A stretch of 64,000 nucleotides of DNA from an uncultured Prevotellaceae bacterium (GTDB taxonomy: Bacteria; Bacteroidota; Bacteroidia; Bacteroidales; UBA3663). A model generated the notes under the pieces. That model did no database searches. It worked only from the letters and a program-made list of their open reading frames with translations, and had not been told where the DNA came from. This document shows, in pieces, positions 1-6,913 of this stretch. The translations under genes and the position numbers were made by a program. Every line of letters begins with the position of its first letter. Within the stretch, counting starts at the first letter, position 1. The stretch lies in NCBI GenBank assembly GCA_900319235.1, contig ONNR01000004.1, forward strand, positions 1-64,000, read 5' to 3'.

Positions 1-82
1 CTCTTACCATTCCGAACAGAGAAGTTAAACCTTGTAACGCCGATGGTACTGCGAAAGCGGGAGAGTAGGAAGCCGCCACCTT
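1..82 (+). rRNA. rrf: 5S ribosomal RNA, 3' part
   Basis: The window opens inside a 5S rRNA. The core CCGAACAGAGAAGTTAA and the later CGCCGATGGTACTGC and GGGAGAGTAGG blocks are standard 5S segments. About 30 bases of the 5' end lie before the window. The 3' end is estimated at about 82, just before a terminator hairpin. It is probably the last gene of an rRNA operon. Confidence 0.95.
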
Positions 83-86
83 ACAT

Positions 87-122
87 GAGACTCGAGTTAT
101 TTTAACTCGGGTCTCTTTTTTT
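87..122 (+). terminator. Terminator of the rRNA operon
   Basis: A 13-bp stem (87-99 with 103-115, one G-T wobble) closes a TTT loop and is followed by seven T. It directly follows the 5S rRNA. Confidence 0.93.
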
Positions 123-231
123 ATGCCTATATTTTTGTTGTGGAAGTACGAAAAAGTGTCAATCATCATACAGATTTCCGCCAAATCCTAAAAATCTACC
201 ATTAAAACGTCTTTTATAATTAAATAATATG

Positions 232-239
232 TATCTTTG
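232..239 (+). promoter_or_regulatory. Promoter -7 element of the GH105 gene
   Basis: TATCTTTG matches the Bacteroidota -7 consensus TAnnTTTG and lies 29 bases before the GH105 ATG. The -33 element is only a T-run near 212. The spacer between the 5S terminator and this site holds nothing else I recognise. Confidence 0.65.
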
Positions 240-268
240 TTGCGCAATCACATTAATTAATCAGTAAT

Positions 269-1405
269 ATGCGTTTAAGTCTTCTGCTCGCTATCGTATT
301 TACGTTGTGTCTATCTAATGCTACAGCAGCTTCCCGTATCTATTCTGAGGAGGTGGCAACGAGTTTCATTATCAATCATCCAGATCCCGATGTCATCCGC
401 TGGGGCAAACAAAACAATCATTTCACCTGGCAGGCTGGCTATATCATGTTTGCCATGGAAAAACTGTGGCGGATAACCAACGATTCCACTTACTTTAACT
501 ATGTGCGACGCTATGTTGACCAGAATGTCGATGCTGAAGGCCGAGTGCCAGGGTTCACCCCACGGGCACTTGACAACTTCTTGCCAGGCTATGCTTGTCT
601 CTTGCTTTACGAACTTACTGGTGAGCAGCGCTATGCTCGAGCAGCAGAAACTATCCGGCGAGGTTTCGACGACTATCCACGCAATGCATATGGCATCTTC
701 TATCACTCTGTCACTATTCCGCAACTATGGGTCGATGGCGTTTTTATGGGACAAATATTTCTTGCCCGTTATGCCAAGACGATGGGGCATCCCGAGGATT
801 ATGCAGAGGTTGTCCGTCAGATTCAAGGCTTGGTTCAGCTTTGTGGTCGTCCCGATGGCTTGTTTTATCATGGTTGGGCAGAGCAAGGCAAGGGCGGTTG
901 GGCTAAGCAGGAGGATAAACATTCGGCCGAGGTTTGGAGCGAAGGATTAGGCTGGGGTGCAGTATTGTTGGCCGATGTGTTCGACTATCTGCCAGAAGAT
1001 GAGCCGGGACGAGAGCAATTGATGGATGCTTTGCGCCACCTTTGCCAAGGGCTGAAAGACTGTCAGGATTCTCATACTGGGCTCTGGTGTCAGGTCGTCG
1101 ATAAACCCAATGAGGATGGCAATTGGAACGAGACGTCGGGCTCTGCGATGTTCATTTATCTGCTTCAGACAGCCATCAACAAGGGTTACATTCCTGCTGC
1201 CGATTATCAGCCTGTGGTTGATCGTGCCTATCAGGGCATTGTTCGCAAGGCAGTTCGCAATAGCGATGGCGGCTACAACCTCATCGATTGCAGCAGCATT
1301 GGTATAAAGGGCAGTTATGAGGAATACATCTCGCAGCCTCGCGAAATCAGCACCTATGCCGCCTTTGGCTCGTTCATCATCGGCACTGGCATCGTGGAAC
1401 ATTAA
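269..1405 (+). CDS. GH105 unsaturated rhamnogalacturonyl hydrolase
   Basis: A 378-residue protein of the GH88/GH105 (alpha/alpha)6-barrel type. The family removes the 4,5-unsaturated galacturonyl end left on rhamnogalacturonan oligosaccharides by polysaccharide lyases. An N-terminal signal peptide (about residues 1-20, ending in TAAS) suggests periplasmic action. The WVDGVFMGQ segment near residue 153 carries the Asp expected as general acid (YteR-like), and W/H-rich segments such as FYHGWAEQ fit the family. Length is normal. It has its own promoter and terminator, so it is monocistronic. The PL11 lyase at 14094-16490 would make its substrate, but the two are 13 kb apart and not in one PUL. 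Confidence 0.85.
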   Translation: MRLSLLLAIVFTLCLSNATAASRIYSEEVATSFIINHPDPDVIRWGKQNNHFTWQAGYIMFAMEKLWRITNDSTYFNYVRRYVDQNVDAEGRVPGFTPRALDNFLPGYACLLLYELTGEQRYARAAETIRRGFDDYPRNAYGIFYHSVTIPQLWVDGVFMGQIFLARYAKTMGHPEDYAEVVRQIQGLVQLCGRPDGLFYHGWAEQGKGGWAKQEDKHSAEVWSEGLGWGAVLLADVFDYLPEDEPGREQLMDALRHLCQGLKDCQDSHTGLWCQVVDKPNEDGNWNETSGSAMFIYLLQTAINKGYIPAADYQPVVDRAYQGIVRKAVRNSDGGYNLIDCSSIGIKGSYEEYISQPREISTYAAFGSFIIGTGIVEH

Positions 1406-1408
1406 TTA

Positions 1409-1442
1409 GGCGCTGCATCGTGTGGTGCTGCGCCTTCTCTTT
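1409..1442 (+). terminator. Terminator after the GH105 gene
   Basis: GGCGC-T-GCA pairs with TGC-T-GCGCC across an 8-base loop (1409-1434), followed by TTCTCTTT. It lies three bases after the stop codon. Confidence 0.7.
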
Positions 1443-1494
1443 AAAACGAAGGAATTGAAAAGGACGGAAAAGAGAGGGAAAAAAAATTAGCACG

Positions 1495-1920
1495 GCATGT
1501 CCTCCAAGGTTTGTTGGGGGACATAATTCTGTCGGAGCATATCCTCTAACGTTCATTGGGGGACATGCGGCGACGGGAAGATGTTCGCTTACGTTCGTAG
1601 AGGGACATGCGGCGACAGGATGATGTCCGCTTACGTTCGTAGAGGGACATGCGACGATTGGAAGATGTCCGCTTACGTTAGTAGAGGGACATGCGGCGAC
1701 GGGAAGATGTCCGCTTACGTTCGCTGGGGGACATGCGGCGACGGGATGATGTCCGCTTACGTTCGCTGGGGGACATGCGGCGACGGGATGATGTCCGCTT
1801 ACGTTCGCTGGGGGACATGCGACGATTGGAAAATGTCCGCTTATGTTCGTTGGGGGACATGCAGCGATTGGATGATGTCATTTAACGTTTGTTGGGGGAC
1901 ATGCGACGGTGGGAAATCGC
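1495..1920. repeat. Tandem array A, 42-bp period, about 10 units
   Basis: Contiguous units of 42 bp start with GGACAT at 1519, 1561, 1603, 1645, 1687, 1729, 1771, 1813, 1855 and 1897 (partial); a half unit precedes them at about 1497. A typical unit begins GGACATGCGGCGACGGGAAG and continues ATGTCCGCTTACGTTCG. Each unit has GGACAT at offset 0 and its reverse complement ATGTCC at offset 20, so alternative hairpins can form within or between units. Outer copies are more diverged. There are no unique spacers. Because 42 is a multiple of three, open frames of 14-residue repeats appear on both strands; I do not regard these as genes. Confidence 0.9.
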
Positions 1921-2002
1921 TTTTTGATATTTGGGACCAGCGATTATCCTTTGTCGGAAAGACGGTAATCATTACATATTTTCGATCTTCTACGTCTTAT
2001 TG

Positions 2003-2420
2003 CATTCTGACGGCCGACAGAATGCTAGCGCAGTTGGATAGAGTACTCTGACGGCCGACAGAGTGCTTGCTTCGATTGGATGGAGTACTCTGACGGCCGA
2101 CAGAGTGCTTGCTTCGATTGGATGGAGTACTCTGACGGCCGACAGGATGCTTACTTCGATTGGATAGAGTACTCTGACGGGCGACAGGATGCTTGCTTCG
2201 ATTGGATGGAGTACTCTGACGGCCGACAGAGTGCTTGCCGTGATTGGATTGAGTACTCTGACGGGCGACAGAATGCTTGCTTCGATTGGAAATTGCACTC
2301 TGACGGGCGACAGAATGCTTGCGCGATTGGATAGAGAACTCTGTCGGCCGACAGGATGCTTGTTGCGATAGGATGGAGTACTCTGTCGGCCGACAGAATG
2401 TTTGCCGTGATTTAGGATTA
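2003..2420. repeat. Tandem array B, 42-bp period, 10 units
   Basis: Units begin at 2004, 2045, 2087, 2129, 2171, 2213, 2255, 2297, 2338 and 2380, spaced 42 bp with two 41-bp steps. Each contains a hairpin core such as ACTCTGACGGCCGACAGAGT followed by a spacer holding CGATTGGATGG. In units 1, 2, 3 and 6 the stem flanks match each other (ATTCTG with CAGAAT in the first, ACTCTG with CAGAGT in the others). The last two units contain the perfect palindrome CTGTCGGCCGACAG. The array ends at the stop codon of the minus-strand msrC gene, so it forms that gene's 3' flank. The 80 bases between arrays A and B show nothing recognisable. Confidence 0.9.
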
Positions 2421-2891
2421 ATGGAACAGGTTTGCGACTTGTTCGAGATAGATGCGGTCGGTTTCGTCGAACGTGTTGAGTTCGGCACTATCGATGTCGA
2501 GGACTCCAGTCACTTCGCCACTTGCATTGTGGAGGGGCACGACAATCTCGCTTCTGGAAGCAGAGCTGCATGCGATGTGGCCAGGGAACTGGTCAACGTC
2601 TGGGACAACCTGCGTCTGATTGGTTTGCCAGGAGGTACCGCACACGCCACGTCCTTTTCGGATGCGCGTGCATGCCATCGGGCCTTGGAAAGGTCCGAGG
2701 ACGAGCATATCGTCCAGTACACGGTAGAATCCAGTCCACCAGAAACCAAAAGTCTCGTGGAGCATGGAGGCCACGTTGGCCATGTTGGCGATGGGATCGC
2801 TCTCAGCTGCTACGACAGCTTCGATCTGAGGGAGGAGTGCTTCGTACTTCTCGCGTTTGCTACCAGCGGATATTTCAAGATGTTCGGACAT
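2418..2891 (-). CDS. msrC: Free methionine-(R)-sulfoxide reductase (GAF domain)
   Basis: A 157-residue single GAF-domain protein that matches the fRMsr family, which reduces free methionine-R-sulfoxide in the cytoplasm through a thioredoxin-linked cysteine relay. The three expected cysteines appear in the typical setting: ACTRI, GRGVCGTSW, then HIACSSASRSE. The C-terminal LDIDSAELNTFDETD segment is typical of the family. Length is normal. It has its own promoter and no co-oriented neighbour. Its stop codon touches tandem array B, so transcripts may end in that hairpin-rich array. Confidence 0.92.
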   Translation of the reverse strand: MSEHLEISAGSKREKYEALLPQIEAVVAAESDPIANMANVASMLHETFGFWWTGFYRVLDDMLVLGPFQGPMACTRIRKGRGVCGTSWQTNQTQVVPDVDQFPGHIACSSASRSEIVVPLHNASGEVTGVLDIDSAELNTFDETDRIYLEQVANLFH

Positions 2892-2912
2892 TTTTTAATC
2901 TTAATTTATGTG

Positions 2913-2943
2913 CAAAAATAGCGAGAAAAAAACAATTTGGCAA
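2913..2943 (-). promoter_or_regulatory. Promoter of msrC
   Basis: On the minus strand, TTG (2943-2941), a 20-base spacer and TATTTTTG (2920-2913) fit the Bacteroidota -33/-7 pattern. The msrC ATG starts 22 bases downstream. Confidence 0.65.
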
Positions 2944-3013
2944 CTTTTAGAGGAAAAATCGGCTTTATAAAGGAAAAAACAACGCAATTTTCATCATTCT
3001 AACAATAATTAAC

Positions 3014-3021
3014 TATATTTG
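3014..3021 (+). promoter_or_regulatory. Promoter -7 element before the ECF sigma gene
   Basis: TATATTTG matches TAnnTTTG and leaves a leader of about 65 bases before the sigma factor ATG. No clear -33 TTTG is visible. Autoregulation by the encoded ECF sigma factor is possible but no distinct ECF motif was recognised. Confidence 0.5.
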
Positions 3022-3089
3022 TCCACAAAAAAAAATCGTTTTGCTTAGTTTTTCGGTTCGCTGAAACGTCTTTGAAGTAAAAAGACTTT

Positions 3090-3581
3090 ATGACACAGAA
3101 AGAAATTGAGACCTTATTCCGTCAGCATTACGCTGCGATGTATCGTCTGGCAAGGACGATACTCTACGATGCGGACGAAAGCAAGGACGTGGTGAGCGAC
3201 GTGTTTGTCCGCCTGCTGCATAGCAATCCTTCCGTGCAGCCCGACAAGATGGAGAGCTACCTGATGATGGCAGTACGTAATCGCTGTCTGGATGTGCTCA
3301 GCCACAAGTCGGTTCGCGAACAGGTGGAGAAACTGTTTTCGCAAGAGTTGAAGCAACGGCACATCATTGCCCGAAACGAGGATGAACGGCTTGACCGACT
3401 GATGCAGTACATCGAACGGGAATTGCCGCCCTTGAGCCAACAAATCCTGCGATTGCGTTTCCTGCAGGAGATGACCTACGAGGAAGTCGCCCAGGAAGTG
3501 GGAGTGAGCAAGGTCACGGTGTATAACCATCTGTGGCAATCAATGCATCGCATCAAGGAGTATTTCAGCAAAAACAAGTAA
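3090..3581 (+). CDS. ECF-type RNA polymerase sigma factor
   Basis: A 163-residue sigma-70 family protein of the Bacteroidetes extracytoplasmic-function class. Region 2 is visible near residues 10-75 (FRQHYAAMYRLARTIL, DADESKDVVSDVFVRLL). Region 4 is near residues 108-158 (LPPLSQQILRLRF, MTYEEVAQEVGVSKVTVYNHL). It should direct RNA polymerase to a small regulon when released by the anti-sigma protein encoded 13 bases downstream. The following outer-membrane gene is the obvious candidate target. The order sigma, anti-sigma, outer-membrane receptor is the classic FecI/FecR/FecA-like arrangement. Confidence 0.93.
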   Translation: MTQKEIETLFRQHYAAMYRLARTILYDADESKDVVSDVFVRLLHSNPSVQPDKMESYLMMAVRNRCLDVLSHKSVREQVEKLFSQELKQRHIIARNEDERLDRLMQYIERELPPLSQQILRLRFLQEMTYEEVAQEVGVSKVTVYNHLWQSMHRIKEYFSKNK

Positions 3582-3594
3582 AACGATAAACATT

Positions 3595-4245
3595 ATGAAA
3601 AAGGACAAGATTGATCTCCTGCTCTCGATGCAGGAGCACCCCGAAAAATATTCGGAAGAGCAGTTGAAGCAGATGCTCGCCGACGACCCTGAGCTGGCTG
3701 AGCTCAGGGAGCAGCTGGCACAGACTAAACGTGCCTTGATGAAACGCGAGGTTGATGAGGAAGACGTTGCCGTCAATGAGGAATGGAAGAAGTTTGTAGG
3801 TGAACATACTGCCGAAATGGATCGTCCCCAGCGAGGAATGTTCTTCAAGGTGGCTGCCAGTATCGTTGGTATCCTCTTGATGGCTGGAGTGACCTTCGCT
3901 GCCATTCATATCGTTCGGACTATAGTTGGTCCAAACAATGAGCCTGAAATTGAACAGACCGTAAAAACAGAAACGGCAACATCCACTTCGGACGTCGAAG
4001 AACAAAAAGATGGGAAAAACGTCGGCGAACCAATCGTGTTCGACAACGTGCCGTTGGAGAAAATGCTGACGCAGATAGCTGCCTATTATGGCAAGGAGGT
4101 GGAGTTCCGAAATGACGACGCACGTCAGTTGCGTTTCTATTTCGTGTGGAAAAAGAATGAGACTTTGGATGCTACTTTGCGACGCCTCAACCTCTTCGAG
4201 AGCATCACCATAGAACTGAATGATAACAAGCTAATCGTGAAATAA
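3595..4245 (+). CDS. Short FecR-like anti-sigma factor with DUF4974/STN-like domain
   Basis: A 216-residue protein with a cytoplasmic N-terminus (about 1-83), one membrane helix (about 84-105, VAASIVGILLMAGVTFAAI) and a periplasmic part. The last 70 residues, from IVFDNVPLEKMLTQIAAYYG, resemble the DUF4974 domain at the end of FecR-type proteins, which has a secretin/TonB short N-terminal (STN) fold. FecR proteins of Bacteroidetes usually exceed 300 residues. The central FecR domain is not recognisable here, so this is a minimal version. Its likely role is to hold the sigma factor until the barrel protein downstream signals. It lies 13 bases after the sigma gene and 3 before the barrel gene. 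Confidence 0.78.
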   Translation: MKKDKIDLLLSMQEHPEKYSEEQLKQMLADDPELAELREQLAQTKRALMKREVDEEDVAVNEEWKKFVGEHTAEMDRPQRGMFFKVAASIVGILLMAGVTFAAIHIVRTIVGPNNEPEIEQTVKTETATSTSDVEEQKDGKNVGEPIVFDNVPLEKMLTQIAAYYGKEVEFRNDDARQLRFYFVWKKNETLDATLRRLNLFESITIELNDNKLIVK

Positions 4246-4248
4246 ACT

Positions 4249-6804
4249 ATGAGACGACTGTTTTTCATTATGGCCTGTTTCGTAGCTGTTTTCACGAGTC
4301 AGGCTCAGCGTATCACGCGCGAATTCAATAATATGCCGCTTGACGAGGCATTGCGTCAACTGAATGACGCGCAATCGAGCTATACGATCAATTTCCTCTA
4401 CAATGATCTGGAGGACTTTCGTATCACGACCCGCATCGAGGAAAAGACGGTGCCCGAGGCTATTCGTCAGATGATTGGGTTCTATCCCATCCGAATGACT
4501 ATCCATCGGGCAGAACGTGAGATCTATGTGGAATGTGTGCAGAAAAGCAATCGTCATCTCACGGGCATCATCACCGATGAAAACAACCAGCCTCTGGCTT
4601 TGGCCAACATCGCTGTGCTCAATCCTGTGGATTCCACTTTGCTCAATGGCGGCGTTTCGAACGAGAGCGGACTCTTTGTCATTCCCATCGACCGGAAGGA
4701 TGTGCTCACCCGCATCACCTACATCGGCTACAAGACCGTCTGGCAGCGCACCGAACGAGAAGACCTGGGAACCATCGCGCTGCAACCCGAGACGCACACC
4801 ATCGGCAATGTAGCCGTGAAAGGTTCGGTGCCGCAATACAGGATGACATCGGGCGGAGTGACGGTAGAGGTTGAGCACTCGCTCCTGCATGACGTGGGGA
4901 CTGCTGACGACCTGCTCTCGATGCTGCCGATGGTGCAGGGTCGCGATGGTGAATTCACCGTCCTGTCGAAGGGCGAGCCTGAGATTTACATCAACAACAA
5001 GAAAGTGAGCGATGCCAAGGAATTGAAGCAGCTCAAGTCGAATGACATCAAGCACATCGACATCATCACCGCCCCCGGAGCGCAGTACAATGCCGAGGTG
5101 AATGCCGTGATCCGCATCCGCACTATCCGGCCACAGGGCGACGGCTTTGGCGTGCAGGCCTACAGCGAGACTTCGCGCAACAACAAGTGGAACAACTACG
5201 ACGACCTGACCTTGAAGTACCGCACGGGCGGGCTGGAGGTTTCTGGCAATGTGGCATTCGACTATGGCCACTACAGCAATGACCAGGACCTCATTCAGGA
5301 GCTGCACATCAAGAAAGACCAGTTCCTCGTTCGTGCCGATTTGCCTGTCAGGAGCAGTTGGACTCAGTTTCGCTATCAGGCTGGTGTAAGCTATGACTTC
5401 AATACGGATAATTCGGTCGGATTGAGTTTCTCGTCGCAAAAGTTGCTTGACAACAGCTTCAAGTCTGATATGACGCAGCACTACCAGAAGAACGGCGCCT
5501 ATTACGGAGATGTTCGTCTGAAAACAGATATCGATGAACTTGACAAACCCGTCTGGGAACTGAATACGTACTATGTGGGAAAGGTCGGGAAATTGGGCAT
5601 TGACTTGAATGCAACTATGCTGCGACGTGCATCGGAGGATCATCTCGACCAGCGGGAGTTCAGCGAGGAATTGGGCGACCGCACCATCACTTCGATCAAT
5701 AGGGAGGACCGTCGGATGACTGCAGGCAAGCTGGTGCTGACCTATCCCATCGGGAAAGGCGTATTGAGTGGCGGATCGGAAATTACTTCAACCCAGAGTC
5801 AGGGCCAGAATGTCAATCAAGAGAACATCATCCCGGAATCGGATAACGAGATGAAGGAAAAGAACATTGCTGGCTTTGCTGAATACGAGATGCAGATAGG
5901 GCCGTGGCGGCTGAATGCTGGCTTGCGTTATGAGCATGTTTCGGCTGACTACTACTCGTTCGACACCTGGCAGGCCGAGCCCAGCCGAACCTATAACGAC
6001 TGGTTCCCCAACCTGTCGGTGGCGTGGCAGAAGGAGAAGTGGAGCGCCCAGCTGAGCTACGGTAAGCGCATTACCCGCCCGCCCTACAATATGCTGACTT
6101 CGATGATCGTCTATGACAGCCGTATGTTTTATGAGGGCGGCAATCCGCTTTTGCGTCCTTCGGTACGTCAGAGCATCGACCTGAACCTGACTTATTCGTG
6201 GCTGACTTTTGTCAGCGGCTTTACTCGTGAGAACGACCTCTTTACCCACATAGGCAGAGTATATGACGAGGAGAAAGAGATTTGTATATTTCAGCCTGTC
6301 AACTTCGACCATCAGGATCGCGTCTATGCCACCCTCGTCGCTTCGCCAAAGGTGGGATTCTGGCAGCCTACTGCCACGCTGCATTACTATCAGCAGATGT
6401 TCGATGCCGAAGCGTATGGTGCGCCCAAGAAACTGGACAAGCCCGAATTCAGTTTCGACCTGATGAGCTGGTTTGTGGTCAGTCCCAGCACCAAAGCGCT
6501 TTTGCAAGTCAATTATACGGGCAGCAACCATTGGGGATTCATGTATCGCGGCAGCAACTTTGCGGTGAATGCCCGACTGCAGACTTCCTTCTGGAAGGGA
6601 CGGCTGACGGGCACGCTTTATGCCAACGACATTTTCCGCACATCGAGGACGAAGGTCACCACGTATTATGCCATCGGCAAGACCGATCAGGATGTATATC
6701 AATACACACAGCAGGTGGGCATCTCCCTATCGTACAACTTCAACGTCACCCGTTCGAAGTACCGAGGCACGGGTGCAGGAAATGACGAGAAGAGCCGATT
6801 GTAA
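4249..6804 (+). CDS. Outer-membrane beta-barrel protein with STN and carboxypeptidase-like domains
   Basis: An 851-residue TonB-receptor-like protein. A signal peptide (1-19, ending SQAQ) is followed by an STN-like domain (about 22-95, FNNMPLDEALRQLNDA). Next come a carboxypeptidase regulatory-like beta domain (about 102-185, LTGIITDENNQPLALANIAV), a plug-like segment (about 195-285) and a long barrel of the outer membrane protein beta-barrel family type. The ligand cannot be told from sequence. Its STN domain should touch the periplasmic domain of the anti-sigma factor. The gene is the last of the three-gene unit, which ends at a strong terminator. No SusD partner is present, so it is not a classical glycan importer pair. 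Confidence 0.85.
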   Translation: MRRLFFIMACFVAVFTSQAQRITREFNNMPLDEALRQLNDAQSSYTINFLYNDLEDFRITTRIEEKTVPEAIRQMIGFYPIRMTIHRAEREIYVECVQKSNRHLTGIITDENNQPLALANIAVLNPVDSTLLNGGVSNESGLFVIPIDRKDVLTRITYIGYKTVWQRTEREDLGTIALQPETHTIGNVAVKGSVPQYRMTSGGVTVEVEHSLLHDVGTADDLLSMLPMVQGRDGEFTVLSKGEPEIYINNKKVSDAKELKQLKSNDIKHIDIITAPGAQYNAEVNAVIRIRTIRPQGDGFGVQAYSETSRNNKWNNYDDLTLKYRTGGLEVSGNVAFDYGHYSNDQDLIQELHIKKDQFLVRADLPVRSSWTQFRYQAGVSYDFNTDNSVGLSFSSQKLLDNSFKSDMTQHYQKNGAYYGDVRLKTDIDELDKPVWELNTYYVGKVGKLGIDLNATMLRRASEDHLDQREFSEELGDRTITSINREDRRMTAGKLVLTYPIGKGVLSGGSEITSTQSQGQNVNQENIIPESDNEMKEKNIAGFAEYEMQIGPWRLNAGLRYEHVSADYYSFDTWQAEPSRTYNDWFPNLSVAWQKEKWSAQLSYGKRITRPPYNMLTSMIVYDSRMFYEGGNPLLRPSVRQSIDLNLTYSWLTFVSGFTRENDLFTHIGRVYDEEKEICIFQPVNFDHQDRVYATLVASPKVGFWQPTATLHYYQQMFDAEAYGAPKKLDKPEFSFDLMSWFVVSPSTKALLQVNYTGSNHWGFMYRGSNFAVNARLQTSFWKGRLTGTLYANDIFRTSRTKVTTYYAIGKTDQDVYQYTQQVGISLSYNFNVTRSKYRGTGAGNDEKSRL

Positions 6805-6810
6805 TCCGAC

Positions 6811-6849
6811 AAAAATCAGCGGGGAAGTCACTTTCCCGCTGATTTTTTT
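6811..6849 (+). terminator. Terminator of the sigma/anti-sigma/barrel operon
   Basis: AAATCAGCGGG pairs with CCCGCTGATTT around a short loop, followed by a T-run. It starts seven bases after the stop codon at 6804. Confidence 0.88.
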
Positions 6850-6878
6850 GGCATTTCGATTTTTTATTCATATATTTG
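6847..6878 (+). promoter_or_regulatory. Promoter of the deacetylase-SGNH gene
   Basis: TTTG (6847-6850), a 20-base spacer and TATATTTG (6871-6878) match the Bacteroidota consensus closely. The -33 element overlaps the T-run of the preceding terminator. The ATG lies 35 bases after the -7 element. Confidence 0.8.
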
Positions 6879-6913
6879 CAGCAGACATTTCGACCAAATA
6901 ATCAATCTCAGAT

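Noticed and set aside
1495..2420. CRISPR array
   Set aside because: Units are directly adjacent with no unique spacers, and no cas genes are present.
1581..2488. Several open frames with 14-residue repeats on both strands within the 42-bp arrays
   Set aside because: 42 is a multiple of three, so any stop-free unit gives long frames automatically. Frames exist on both strands, have no signal or start context, and match no family.
4231..5643. 470-residue minus-strand open frame opposite the barrel gene
   Set aside because: Antisense shadow of a clear outer-membrane protein; no promoter or family motif.
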